A stretch of 64,000 nt of DNA from Microvenator marinus (GCF_007993755.1 NZ_CP042467.1:2938001-3002000); one strand, 5' to 3'. Shown: positions 1 through 8,306, counted from the stretch's first letter. Program-made: numbers and translations. Notes: a model not told the origin generated them from the sequence alone.

Positions 1-1
1 G

Positions 2-697
2 AGGTCCTCGGGCAGGCTCAAGCCGTCCGAGTACGACAAAACCTTTGTCCACGGCTCGGTGCTGGCGGTGGTTCAGACCGGGATGGTTCCGTACAAGCAG
101 GCCGAGCGAATTCCGATCGGTACCGCTGTGTATTATGCCTCGAGTCATCCGCGATATGCGTCTGCGGAGCAGATTCAGCAAGCGAACGAATTGGCGGTCT
201 CAGGGGCTTTGAAGTGGATCAACTTTCCGAGCCTGACGGTGGCGGGCCTGCCCTACCCGGCGGTGCCAGATTTGAAGGTTAATGGAGAGAGTTGGTCGCC
301 CGTCTATATGAGCGACGTCATCTCAGATGTGGAGGCCGCGTGGGACCGAATGGTGGGGCCGCTTATCGCATCAGCCCTGACGCGCATGGTGACTCGCGCG
401 ATCGCTGGTGCTGTCTCCAGAGAGGGCGCCAAAGCCCTCGCCCAGAGCGAAGGCTCAGGCACGGCCAGCGCCATTGGAATACTCGCACAGCTCGCCGTGG
501 AGGGCACGATGTCCGCTCTGGACAAGCCTGACACACGTTCTTGGACACTTTTGCCCGGTGCCATCCGGATTTATCGCTCTCGAGCGGAAGGTGGCACAAA
601 AACAATGGTTGCTCACGTCTATGGGCAACGTGAAGAAAAAACAGTGGAAGTACGTCCGACCTCAGTGACGGTCGTGAACTTCTCCCGACACAGATGA
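2..697 (+). CDS. COG3014-like protein, C-terminal part (truncated at window edge)
   Basis: The reading frame is open from base 2 with no start codon in view, so only the C-terminal ~231 residues are present. A GTG at 59 is in frame but lies inside the conserved part and is not a likely start. The segment has a run around VVQTGMVPYKQAERIPIG and an ending of the type DTRSWTLLPGAIRIYR followed by a short beta-rich tail. I associate this with the COG3014 family of large secreted or lipoprotein bacterial proteins of unknown function, whose members end with a similar R-x-W-x-L-P motif. The middle is Ala-rich and helical (about residues 115-165 of the visible part). The next gene starts 10 bases downstream with its own ribosome site, so the two are probably co-transcribed. 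Family assignment is from memory of the motif; no reaction is known. Confidence 0.6.
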   Translation, partial: RSSGRLKPSEYDKTFVHGSVLAVVQTGMVPYKQAERIPIGTAVYYASSHPRYASAEQIQQANELAVSGALKWINFPSLTVAGLPYPAVPDLKVNGESWSPVYMSDVISDVEAAWDRMVGPLIASALTRMVTRAIAGAVSREGAKALAQSEGSGTASAIGILAQLAVEGTMSALDKPDTRSWTLLPGAIRIYRSRAEGGTKTMVAHVYGQREEKTVEVRPTSVTVVNFSRHR

Positions 698-707
698 GGA
701 AATTGCC

Positions 708-1292
708 ATGAGAAAATACAAGTTGATTCAGATGTTTTTGTTTTTAGGACTCGTTTTTGGAGCGTCGCAGGCGTGGGCGCTCGACGGCTATAAGGACCGC
801 CGCGGGGTCTTTGGTGGCCTTGGCGTGGGCGGTGGAGTCGGTGCCTCGGAGCTCGACCAGGAAGGCGAGAGCACGGGGCTTGATGATGCCCGTGAGATGG
901 GCTTGACCCTGCGCGCTGAAATCGGTGGCGGCTACACCAAATGGCTGACCTTCTCGGGTCAGGGCAACTGGTGGATTCGCACGGTTGAAGTCGGAACGAG
1001 AAAGCTTGAGCACCACCACTTCAACTTGTTGGCGAACGGAAACGTGTACTTCCTGGACACGCTCTACGCCACCGGCGGATTCGGCCTGGCGTATGCGGCG
1101 TTCGACGCATCAACCCTGCTTGGGACGCGCGAGTACCGTGAGATGGGCTTTGCAGCCAAAGCTGGCGTGGGTGCTGAGTTCTTCGTCAATGGCACTGTTG
1201 CAGCGGGCGTTGAGGCCACGTATACGCGCCACTTCTACTCGAACTCGTACTTCGATACGGTCGGTGGTGGCCTCGTGATGCGTTGGTACTGA
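708..1292 (+). CDS. Outer-membrane beta-barrel protein
   Basis: A 194-residue secreted protein. Residues 1-24 form a classical signal peptide (KYK basic start, hydrophobic MFLFLGLVFGASQ, AWA cleavage site). The mature part alternates Gly/aromatic-rich strands (GGLGVGGGVG, TKWLTFSGQGNWW, GGFGLAYAAF, GVGAEFFVNG) and ends in a strand with terminal aromatic Tyr (GGGLVMRWY). This is the usual signature of a small 8-stranded outer-membrane barrel that the BAM complex inserts. The start ATG has GAGGA about 8 bases upstream. It sits directly after the COG3014-like gene and converges with the serpin gene 8 bases downstream. Function beyond an outer-membrane barrel cannot be read from the sequence. Confidence 0.75.
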   Translation: MRKYKLIQMFLFLGLVFGASQAWALDGYKDRRGVFGGLGVGGGVGASELDQEGESTGLDDAREMGLTLRAEIGGGYTKWLTFSGQGNWWIRTVEVGTRKLEHHHFNLLANGNVYFLDTLYATGGFGLAYAAFDASTLLGTREYREMGFAAKAGVGAEFFVNGTVAAGVEATYTRHFYSNSYFDTVGGGLVMRWY

Positions 1293-1299
1293 GAAAGCT

Positions 1300-2610
1300 C
1301 TAGATATCGACAACGCGTGCGACGAAGAGAATCTGGCCGGTAGGCTTGTCCATAATCATGAACGTGAAGGGGCGGTCTGCATTGAAGTCCGCCGTGGCGG
1401 GCGCCGGCATGCCGGTCACAGCCATCATCGCGGTTGCGGCAGCAGCCTCGGTGCCGGCCTCATCCACACGAATGAAGCCTTCGTGGACCACGGCGCTGAT
1501 GTGGACGGGCTCGTCCGACATAGCTGAAAAATCCGCTTTTTCCGGGTCGAAGAAGTCTTTTAGGCCCATGGTTCCGAGGGTCTCGGAAAGATCGAGCTGA
1601 GTTCGAAGCTCAAACTTTGGCAACCTCACGTTAACGCGCTGATAGTCCAGGGACCCGGTGAAGTGCTCAAGCTGAGAGAGCGTAAGGCCCGCGTCAATGT
1701 TTTGGTATTGGCCAGCCTCTGGCAAGATCACCAGCGCCACAACCTGCTCTCCCACGTACGGAATTTCCAGAACCTGGTAGCCGTCCTTTTGGGCATATCG
1801 CATCGTGTCGGTGGTGGACATGAACGAAGCCTGTTTGGCGTCTCTCTTGAGCGTGTTGAAGGTTCCTGATTTGGTAGCTTGTGTGGAAAACGGCTTTGAC
1901 CACGGTGCGTTGAAGTAGACGGCGTTGGTCAGAACGGTACGCGTCGCGGGCGTGATGACGCCTTGAGCAAGAAGCTCGGGAATCTTGCCTGCGGTGGACT
2001 CGCTGATCGAGGCGTTGATGGTCTTTCGAGCATCTTCGGGCGCACCTTTGAAGTCCAGGGATTTTGCCTGCATCAGGAAATCGGTCTCGGCGGTCCTCAG
2101 GAATGGCGTCAGGAACTTGAAGTCATTCGCACCCCAAATGGCATTGGAGCTTCGGAGCCTGAACGCCAGCCCGCGGTCGGAGTCTTTCTCACGCGAGGCT
2201 AGCGCATCGTGTAGTTCACGGTAGAGCGCATAGGCGGGCGGCTCGGCGCCGTAGTGCAGAATTGCGCCTAGCTCGTCCTTTGTCCGGCCGTTGGCGCCGG
2301 CATGTGCTGCCGCCAATAGAGTGGAGACGCTATGCGGTGAGTAGACGATGTTCTCTTGAGGAAGCGCGCGGTGCATATCGAGGGCGAAGGCGTTATTGCT
2401 CCTAGAAACTTGGGCAACGCTCGGCACTGGCTTTCCTTCTGCCGGCTTCTGTGCTCGCGCATCATCCGCGACCGAAGTCGAGCGCTCTTCGGCGCTCACC
2501 CCTTCTGCGACTTGTTCAACATTTGCTGAAGGCTCCTTGGTTTCTTTGGAGGCACAGCTGGTCAAGAAGCTGAGGACGGCGACTAGTGCGGCGAGTTTGA
2601 TTTTTTTCAT
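1300..2610 (-). CDS. Serpin-family lipoprotein (putative serine protease inhibitor)
   Basis: A 436-residue protein with a lipoprotein signal (LSFLTSCA, lipid-modified Cys at about residue 19), a ~65-residue Glu/Ala linker, then a full serpin fold. Serpin hallmarks visible are NAFALDMHRAL at the start, SISESTAGKIPELL, VLTNAVYFNAPWSKPF, and the C-terminal DRPFTFMIMDKPTGQILFVAR. The reactive-centre loop has an inhibitory-type hinge, GTEAAAATA, with Gly at P15 (residue 386) and small residues from P12 to P7. Aligning the loop length to antithrombin puts P1-P1' near Gly400-Met401. Inhibitory serpins trap serine or cysteine proteases by loop insertion. A lipid anchor would display this one on the envelope, perhaps protecting the cell from its own or foreign proteases (inference). 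The gene converges with the barrel gene; the upstream region holds the start of the MBL unit on the other strand. Confidence 0.93.
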   Translation of the reverse strand: MKKIKLAALVAVLSFLTSCASKETKEPSANVEQVAEGVSAEERSTSVADDARAQKPAEGKPVPSVAQVSRSNNAFALDMHRALPQENIVYSPHSVSTLLAAAHAGANGRTKDELGAILHYGAEPPAYALYRELHDALASREKDSDRGLAFRLRSSNAIWGANDFKFLTPFLRTAETDFLMQAKSLDFKGAPEDARKTINASISESTAGKIPELLAQGVITPATRTVLTNAVYFNAPWSKPFSTQATKSGTFNTLKRDAKQASFMSTTDTMRYAQKDGYQVLEIPYVGEQVVALVILPEAGQYQNIDAGLTLSQLEHFTGSLDYQRVNVRLPKFELRTQLDLSETLGTMGLKDFFDPEKADFSAMSDEPVHISAVVHEGFIRVDEAGTEAAAATAMMAVTGMPAPATADFNADRPFTFMIMDKPTGQILFVARVVDI

Positions 2611-2805
2611 GAGCCTTCATCTTATAAAGTTGTCTTAGCTTTGCACGTTTCGAGTCTCTTTTGGATCTAATTTCTCGCTTTGTACACGTTGGAACACCCT
2701 GTTCCAAAACAGAGCACGCAAGGCCTCCCACATCCAAAACAAGAAGCTCAAACAACCCCCGATATTGCTAGCGAAGAGACGATTCAGAGCACCATAAACA
2801 AACCT

Positions 2806-2821
2806 TGGCACCCAACTTGTA
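2806..2821 (+). promoter_or_regulatory. Candidate sigma-54 (-24/-12) promoter
   Basis: TGGCACCCAACTTGTA matches the TGGCAC-N5-TTGCA consensus at every fixed position except one: GC at -12 is GT here. It would start transcription near 2832, about 25 bases before the ATG of the MBL-fold gene. A sigma-54 activator gene follows in the same unit, which fits. The GT substitution in the -12 element lowers confidence. Confidence 0.5.
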
Positions 2822-2856
2822 ATACTCCGAGACAGAACCCAAAACCGGAGACCAAG

Positions 2857-3714
2857 ATGTTAAAACTTACCACATGGGGCACTCGCGGAAGCCTGCCAAC
2901 CACCTCGACTCGCTGCGTGAGATACGGTGGGGCAACCACATGCCTTGAAATCGAGCTCTTTGACACAGATTCAAACACGCCCAATCGAATCATCATCGAC
3001 GCCGGAACAGGGCTAGCCGAGCTCGGGCGCCGAAAATTCAGCGAGATTGACGGGGCGCTCTTTCTACAAACCCATCTGCACTGGGACCATATCCAGGGAT
3101 TCCCGTTCTTCGGCCCGCTCTTTAAGGCGGGGGCTGAGTTCCGATTCCTTGGCGCACCACGAGATTCCACGGGGCTCGAAGCGACTTTGCGCGAGCAGAT
3201 GCGAGCACCAAACTTCCCTGTGAGTTTGGATATCCTGCCCTCCAAACTGGTGTTCGATGACATTGAAAGGCAGGGCTCGATGCTACTCGGCGAGCTGAGG
3301 CTTAGTTGGGATGAAATGCACCACCCAAGTGATGGGTGTACTGCATGGGCACTTGAGTATCGCGGATTCAAGGTCGTGTTTAGCGGCGACGCCGAGCTGA
3401 ACCTCGGCGGTGCGAAGGCACTTGAAGCTCTGGCCCAGAACGCAGATATCCTCGTGGCCGATGCGCAGTATCTGGAACATGAGTATCCCGCTCGCGTCGG
3501 CTGGGGGCACTCCACTCCGAGTCAGGTCGTGGAAGTTGCGAAACGGGCCTCGGTGCAAAGGCTTTTGCTCACGCATCACGACCCGTCCCACGACGACGAT
3601 ACGCTAGACCAAAAGGCCGAGGGTGCAAGGTTGCTGGCCGGCCACATGCCGGTCTCGAACGCCCATGATGGCATGAGCATTTGCCTTGGGGCACCTCTTG
3701 CGCTGGCGTCGTGA
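2857..3714 (+). CDS. MBL-fold metallo-hydrolase (PhnP/cyclic phosphodiesterase-like)
   Basis: A 285-residue cytoplasmic metallo-beta-lactamase-fold enzyme. The frame is open further upstream, but the ATG at 2857 has GGAG six bases before it and opens with the conserved first strand LKLTTWGTRGS. The metal motif THLHWDH gives His73, His75, Asp77 and His78. Later ligands are probably the His in MHHPSDG, the Asp in FSGDAE, and a late His in LLLTHHDP. The opening GTRGS plus RYGGATTCLEI is typical of COG1235-type phosphodiesterase-like proteins. The substrate is unknown; a cyclic nucleotide or phosphodiester is a guess from the family. It is followed six bases later by a GAF/sigma-54 activator and preceded by a candidate sigma-54 promoter, so the activator may autoregulate this pair. 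Confidence 0.85.
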   Translation: MLKLTTWGTRGSLPTTSTRCVRYGGATTCLEIELFDTDSNTPNRIIIDAGTGLAELGRRKFSEIDGALFLQTHLHWDHIQGFPFFGPLFKAGAEFRFLGAPRDSTGLEATLREQMRAPNFPVSLDILPSKLVFDDIERQGSMLLGELRLSWDEMHHPSDGCTAWALEYRGFKVVFSGDAELNLGGAKALEALAQNADILVADAQYLEHEYPARVGWGHSTPSQVVEVAKRASVQRLLLTHHDPSHDDDTLDQKAEGARLLAGHMPVSNAHDGMSICLGAPLALAS

Positions 3715-3720
3715 GGCTCT

Positions 3721-5217
3721 ATGATGAGAGAAATCGTCGAACATTATTCCAAAGGCCCTATCCGCATGAAGGACGCATTATTGTTGACGCTCTGGGAGCT
3801 CGTGGGCAAAGAAATCAGCGCCGACCAGCTCTTAAGACGCATTGTGGACGTCATGGCGCAGGAGCTGGGCGCTGAACGCGCGACGATTTTCTGGCTGGAC
3901 CACGCGCGAAAAGAGCTCATCAGCATTGCGGGCCACCTTCCTGAAGTCGAAGAAATCCGCGTGCCACTTGACCAAGGCGTGGCTGGCGAGGTCGCCCGCA
4001 GCGGCAAGGTCATCAATATCTCTGAGGTCAACGCGGACAACCGAATCTGGCGCGCAGTGGACCAGGAGACCGGCTATCACACCCACACCATGTTGGCGGG
4101 CCCGCTCCTCAATCCAGAAGGCGGGGTTATCGGCGTGGTTCAGTTTCTGAACAAAGAAGGGCGTTTTGACCGAGCGGACGAGGAGAAGCTTGAGGAGCTT
4201 TCGCGCCAGGCGGCTCTACTCCTGAACGAGACGACCCTTAGTCGGGCCGGCAACCGAGCGGAGCCAGAGCTTGAGCTCGGGGCGCATTTTAATCGAATCA
4301 TCGGCAATTCCGAGCCGATGCGAAGAGTTTTCAAGGCGATTCGGCGGGTGGCTCCGACGCAGGCGAGTGTGTTGCTACGGGGAGAGTCGGGGTGCGGGAA
4401 GACCTTGATTGCGCGGGCTCTTCACCACAGTTCCACACGTTCGACCGGCCCGTTTGTGGTGCTCGATTGCACGACTTTACCGGAGAACTTGGTTGAGAAT
4501 GAGCTTTTTGGTCATGAGCGTGGTGCGTACACGGGCGCCACCGGGCGGGCCACGGGCAAAGTTGATGCGGCTATGGGCGGCACGCTATTCTTGGACGAAG
4601 TCGGTGATCTTCCGCTGACGATCCAGGGCAAGCTTCTGGGACTCTTGCAGGAGCGAACGTTCAGCCGTGTGGGCGGCAACCAAACGCACCGTGCGGATAT
4701 TCGAGTAGTTGCTGCGACCAACCGCGATCTCGAAACCATGGTCAAAAATGGGGCGTTTCGCCAGGACCTCTACTACCGTTTGAGGGTGGTTGAGCTCGCG
4801 GTTCCGCCGCTCAGAGAGCGGGGCCAGGACGATATCGAGACGCTCGCGCACTTTTTCCTCGGTGAGTTTTCGAGAAGACACGGGCGCTCGGTTCACAGAA
4901 TCTCCGCAGCAGCGATGCAGGCACTCGTCCACCATCCTTGGCCCGGAAACGTGCGTGAATTGGAGCATTGCATCGAGTCGGCCACGATCTTCTGCGAGGG
5001 CAACGAGATTCTAGAAGAAGACCTCTCATTGCCGCCTAGCACGAGGGTTTCCGGCAATCCGTTTGCTGACGAGCCGACCCTTTCCGAGCTCGAAGAGCGC
5101 TATATCGAATGGCTCCTTGAGCGGCACGACGGCAATCGCTCCGAATGCGCACGGATTTTGAACATCGGGCGCAACACGTTGATCCGCAAAATTTCGAATA
5201 ACCCGTTCGATTCTTGA
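3721..5217 (+). CDS. GAF-domain sigma-54-dependent transcriptional activator
   Basis: A 498-residue regulator. An N-terminal GAF domain (about residues 25-175) is followed by an AAA+ sigma-54 interaction domain (about 190-425) with Walker A GESGCGKT (221-228), the sigma-54 contact loop GAYTGA (268-273), and Walker B GGTLFLDEVGDL. A Fis-type helix-turn-helix lies at the C-terminus (NRSECARILNIGRNTLIRKI). There is no response-regulator receiver domain, so activity is presumably set by a small ligand in the GAF pocket. Near neighbours outside this window include NifA/FhlA-type activators. The gene starts 6 bases after the MBL-fold gene; the protein could activate the sigma-54-like promoter at 2806 (inference). 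GAYTGA in place of GAFTGA is a common functional variant. Confidence 0.93.
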   Translation: MMREIVEHYSKGPIRMKDALLLTLWELVGKEISADQLLRRIVDVMAQELGAERATIFWLDHARKELISIAGHLPEVEEIRVPLDQGVAGEVARSGKVINISEVNADNRIWRAVDQETGYHTHTMLAGPLLNPEGGVIGVVQFLNKEGRFDRADEEKLEELSRQAALLLNETTLSRAGNRAEPELELGAHFNRIIGNSEPMRRVFKAIRRVAPTQASVLLRGESGCGKTLIARALHHSSTRSTGPFVVLDCTTLPENLVENELFGHERGAYTGATGRATGKVDAAMGGTLFLDEVGDLPLTIQGKLLGLLQERTFSRVGGNQTHRADIRVVAATNRDLETMVKNGAFRQDLYYRLRVVELAVPPLRERGQDDIETLAHFFLGEFSRRHGRSVHRISAAAMQALVHHPWPGNVRELEHCIESATIFCEGNEILEEDLSLPPSTRVSGNPFADEPTLSELEERYIEWLLERHDGNRSECARILNIGRNTLIRKISNNPFDS

Positions 5218-5259
5218 GCAAAGCTCGGTCTCGGGGCCCATGTGACTCAGGGGTCATCG

Positions 5260-5288
5260 TTGACTTTTGTGTGGTGAAACGGTACACA
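5260..5288 (+). promoter_or_regulatory. Weak candidate sigma-70 promoter for the pssA run
   Basis: TTGACT, a 17-base spacer, then TACACA lie in the 142-base gap between the sigma-54 activator and pssA. The -35 is good and the -10 poor (3 of 6). It would give a leader of about 65 bases. Confidence 0.3.
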
Positions 5289-5359
5289 TGCCCCTGCATT
5301 GAAGACCGCGTGGTATCTTGCGGACACGAAGGTACCCGCCAAGGATGGACTAGGCTGCT

Positions 5360-6142
5360 ATGGATCTTAGCAAAGCTAAATATATTGCCCCGAACTCGCT
5401 AACGCTCACGAGCATTTTCTGCGGAATTTGCAGCATAAACTTGGCCCTGACCGGGGATACACCCACGGATATCATGTTTGCCGCCTGGCTGCTGGTAGTT
5501 GCGATGGTGTGTGACGCGCTCGACGGCCGCGTGGCTCGAATGACGAAGGCGGAGAGCGCGCTTGGTGTGCAGCTCGATAGCCTTGCCGATATGGTTTCAT
5601 TTGGTGTGGCGCCGGCCATGTTGCTCTACGCCTGGGGCATGAAAAGCCTCGGGACGTGGGGGCTCTTCTTCGGTTTTTGTTTCACGGCGTGCACGGCCCT
5701 TAGGCTTGCGCGATTTAACGTGATGGCATCCGAAAACGAAGGCGTGATGAAGTACTTCCTTGGCCTTCCGTCACCGCTTGCTGCCGGCACGGTGGTCGCG
5801 GTGGTTTTGGCTCACGTCTCGGCTACAGGTCAGATGACGACGGGTGCAGCCACAAGCGTTGCAGCCATGGCTGTACTCCTCGGAGCACTGATGGTGTCGA
5901 ATATCCGGTACCGCACATTTAAGGACGTGAACTTCCGCGGACGCGCAGGCGTCTTGGCGCTGGCCACAATCTTCCTTGCTGGTGCAGTGGCCTATACCTT
6001 CAAGCCTGGCGCCGCGTTGGTGCTTTTGATGGTGCTCTATATCGCCATCGGTCTCGTAGGCGGCGTGCTTCACTGGAGCCGCGCGATTCTCGGCGAGGAT
6101 GTCGAGTATTCAGACGATGACATGATGGACGAAGAAGCCTGA
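5360..6142 (+). CDS. pssA: CDP-diacylglycerol--serine O-phosphatidyltransferase
   Basis: A 260-residue integral membrane enzyme of the CDP-alcohol phosphatidyltransferase family. The catalytic signature DG-x2-AR-x8-G-x3-D-x3-D is complete, beginning at Asp55 (DALDGRVAR ... GVQLDSLAD). The following MVSFGVAPA, RLARFNV and FLGLPSPLAAG are the pattern seen in type II PssA. It condenses CDP-diacylglycerol with serine to phosphatidylserine, the precursor of phosphatidylethanolamine, at the inner membrane. About 7-8 hydrophobic segments are visible; the C-terminus is acidic (EDVEYSDDDMMDEEA). No decarboxylase gene (psd) is adjacent in the window. The next gene begins 2 bases after the stop. A second, shorter paralogue is at 31736. 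Confidence 0.9.
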   Translation: MDLSKAKYIAPNSLTLTSIFCGICSINLALTGDTPTDIMFAAWLLVVAMVCDALDGRVARMTKAESALGVQLDSLADMVSFGVAPAMLLYAWGMKSLGTWGLFFGFCFTACTALRLARFNVMASENEGVMKYFLGLPSPLAAGTVVAVVLAHVSATGQMTTGAATSVAAMAVLLGALMVSNIRYRTFKDVNFRGRAGVLALATIFLAGAVAYTFKPGAALVLLMVLYIAIGLVGGVLHWSRAILGEDVEYSDDDMMDEEA

Positions 6143-6144
6143 TC

Positions 6145-6459
6145 ATGGAAAAGCAGTACAAGCAGGTGGTCTGGCGAGCCGGGCTTTCGCTAGCGTTTTT
6201 CGCAATTTTCCTGGTTCTTGGGGTGATGCATGCCTTCGTGGACTACGCGTGGGTTTATTATGGCGTCGTGGTCCCAGTAGTTTTGGCGGTACTCATTTTG
6301 CCTCGCGCCGTCTACCCAAAAGGTGAGCCCCTGCCCGAAGAACGCGTGTACTTCGAGCGGCTAAACCGCATGGGAATCTGGCTTACCTACACTCGCGCTC
6401 TCTATCTCGTGGTGGCGCTTGCCGTGCTTTTCGGTCTTCCTAAATTGGTACATGGATGA
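6145..6459 (+). CDS. Small three-TM membrane protein, unknown function
   Basis: A 104-residue protein with three predicted membrane spans (around residues 13-30, 36-52 and 80-100) and a short charged loop containing PKGEPLPEERVYFERLNR. I do not recognise a family. It starts two bases after pssA and its stop overlaps the start of the next gene by four bases (ATGA), so it is translated as part of the same operon. Its constant position between a lipid enzyme and an exported redox protein suggests an envelope role, nothing more. Confidence 0.7.
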   Translation: MEKQYKQVVWRAGLSLAFFAIFLVLGVMHAFVDYAWVYYGVVVPVVLAVLILPRAVYPKGEPLPEERVYFERLNRMGIWLTYTRALYLVVALAVLFGLPKLVHG

Positions 6460-7880
6460 AAAAGAATATTTTTGCGGGTCTTTTGGCGTGTTTTGCGCTT
6501 TCGTGCGCGTCTTCTCAGCCAAGTGAGATGAAACTCGAAGATTGTGTGGGTCCCGATGTTCAGAAGGTTTTGACCTTTTGCGCCTCGCCGGATGCCGCGC
6601 TCCAGGCCACAAAAAACGTGGAATCTAAGAAGGCGTTCGCCAGTGGGGATGACTCGTTCAACCCGATTCCCGTTGGGGATTCGCATACTATCGGGCCGGC
6701 CACAGCTCCGGTGACAATCGTGATGTTCACGGACTTGCAATGTGGATTCTGCGCGCGTGCCCATAGCGAATTGAAGGCTGTTCAGGCCGCCAACCCGGAA
6801 GACGTGCGACTTGTGTTTAAGAATATGCCGCTTCCATTCCACGAGCAGGCCGTACCAGCGGCTCTAGCGGCCATGGCTGCCGGCAAGCAAGGGAAGTTCT
6901 GGGAGTTTGTGGAGCTCGCTTACGACAAGCAGACCGAGCTCGCGCCAGACTTTATCAAGGCCCACGCCGCAGGGCTCGGCCTTGATATGGAACAATTCCA
7001 GGCCGATTTTGGAAATGAGGCTGATATCGAAAAAGTCCAGGCCGACTTAAACCTAGGCGTTAAGCTCGGTGTCAATGGCACCCCGACCATGTTCATCAAT
7101 GGTGTGCGCGCAGTAGGTGTGCAAACTCAGGACGAATTGCAGCGACTTGTGGCTCAACAAAAGGCATTTGTGGACGTGATGCGAAACGCGGGCGTAGACC
7201 ACGAGGATATCTACTGGCGCATGGTTGCTGTGAATTATGAGGCTCCTGAAGAGCTACCAGAGCCAGAGCCAGAAGAAGAGATTCTTGAGGAGGCGCGCTA
7301 CGTGCCGGTGGGAACTTCACCAGTCAAAGGACCGATTGATGCGCCTGTGACAATCGTGGTCTTCTCGGAATTCCAATGTCCGTTTTGTTCTCGAATCCTC
7401 CCAGTTTTTGAGGAAATCCACGCCAAGTACCCAGACAAGGTGCGCTTTGTTTACAAGCATTTCCCGCTAGATTTCCACCCTCAGGCGATGCCTGCGGCGC
7501 TGGCGAGTATGGCGGCTCAGGACGCTGGAAAGTTCTGGGAATACCACGATATTCTGTTCGCAAACCAGGACGCGTTGGATAACGCGAAGCTCGCTGAGTA
7601 TGGGGCCGAAGTGGGTGTAGACGCTGCCGCAATCGAGGCCGCCCTGAGCAACGAGGCCTACCAAGCACGAGTCATTGAAGACCTCAAATTGGCGCAGGTC
7701 GTTGGGGTCAACGGCACGCCGACATCGTTCGTCAACGGCATCATCGTCCGAGGCGCAGTGCCGGACGGCTGGACCGAACTCATCGACTCACAAATCGAGC
7801 TCGCTGAGAGCATCAAAGACCGCGGCCTCAGTGGCGAAGACCTCTACCAGGCGTTGGTGGAACTCAATAACGCGGAGTGA
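6456..7880 (+). CDS. Lipoprotein with two tandem DsbA-like thioredoxin domains
   Basis: A 474-residue protein starting with a lipoprotein signal (LACFALSCA). It contains two complete DsbA/thioredoxin-4-type domains. The first (about residues 70-250) has the active site CGFC at 96-99 and the cis-Pro loop GVNGTPT. The second (about 285-460) has CPFC at 308-311 and another GVNGTPT. They are joined by a Pro/Glu linker (LPEPEPEEEI). Such proteins are periplasmic thiol oxidoreductases or disulfide isomerases. Having two active sites in one chain suggests relay or disulfide-isomerase behaviour (inference). The many Cys-rich lipoproteins elsewhere in the window are plausible substrates. It is co-translated with the upstream small membrane protein (ATGA) and followed after 3 bases by a YidD-domain lipoprotein. 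Confidence 0.92.
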   Translation: MKKNIFAGLLACFALSCASSQPSEMKLEDCVGPDVQKVLTFCASPDAALQATKNVESKKAFASGDDSFNPIPVGDSHTIGPATAPVTIVMFTDLQCGFCARAHSELKAVQAANPEDVRLVFKNMPLPFHEQAVPAALAAMAAGKQGKFWEFVELAYDKQTELAPDFIKAHAAGLGLDMEQFQADFGNEADIEKVQADLNLGVKLGVNGTPTMFINGVRAVGVQTQDELQRLVAQQKAFVDVMRNAGVDHEDIYWRMVAVNYEAPEELPEPEPEEEILEEARYVPVGTSPVKGPIDAPVTIVVFSEFQCPFCSRILPVFEEIHAKYPDKVRFVYKHFPLDFHPQAMPAALASMAAQDAGKFWEYHDILFANQDALDNAKLAEYGAEVGVDAAAIEAALSNEAYQARVIEDLKLAQVVGVNGTPTSFVNGIIVRGAVPDGWTELIDSQIELAESIKDRGLSGEDLYQALVELNNAE

Positions 7881-7883
7881 GCA

Positions 7884-8306
7884 TTGAGGCGATTTTGGCC
7901 CTTGATGTGTGTGCTCTTGTTGAGTTGTGCGGCGCCTGATTTACCGGGACCGCGTGGTGCTGAAGAGTATTCGGGCCAGATTCCATTTGGCAATTCGGCC
8001 AATCCGGCGTTGTTGGAAAGTCGCCTGGAGCACCAAAGAGAGGGAGGGCAAGCGGACGAGTCGTTGCTGAGTTCCGTGGCGAGTCTTTGGTTTGCAGTCT
8101 ACCAGCACACGTGGAGTCGAGCTGACGGGCCCACCTGCCGTTTCAAGCCGACGTGTTCAGCGTTTGCGCGCGAAGCCATACAAAAACACGGCTTCAAGGG
8201 GATCGCGTTGGCCTTTGCGCGCCTTCAGCGCAACCATTCGCATCCTGAATTCTACGGGACCTCGCCGGACGGGCGCCTGAAGAATCCCGTCGAGGATTAC
8301 GAGTAA
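7884..8306 (+). CDS. YidD-domain lipoprotein
   Basis: A 140-residue protein with TTG start and a lipoprotein signal (MCVLLLSCAAPD). The C-terminal half (about 70-120) is a YidD domain: FAVYQHTW, then CRFKPTCSAFAREAIQKHG and GIALAFARLQR. Cytoplasmic YidD aids YidC-dependent insertion. This copy instead carries an export and lipidation signal, and the usual Cys-His-Pro after the last Arg is replaced by Asn-His-Ser-His-Pro. So it has probably left the canonical role. A standard yidD sits in the rnpA-yidC cluster at 40480. The start is 3 bases after the tandem DsbA gene, and its stop overlaps the next ATG by one base. Confidence 0.82.
   Translation: MRRFWPLMCVLLLSCAAPDLPGPRGAEEYSGQIPFGNSANPALLESRLEHQREGGQADESLLSSVASLWFAVYQHTWSRADGPTCRFKPTCSAFAREAIQKHGFKGIALAFARLQRNHSHPEFYGTSPDGRLKNPVEDYE

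Noticed and set aside
2680-2856. N-terminal extension of the MBL-fold protein
   Set aside because: The extra 59 codons are low-complexity, lack a ribosome site, and contain the sigma-54-like promoter; ATG 2857 has GGAG and matches the first conserved strand.
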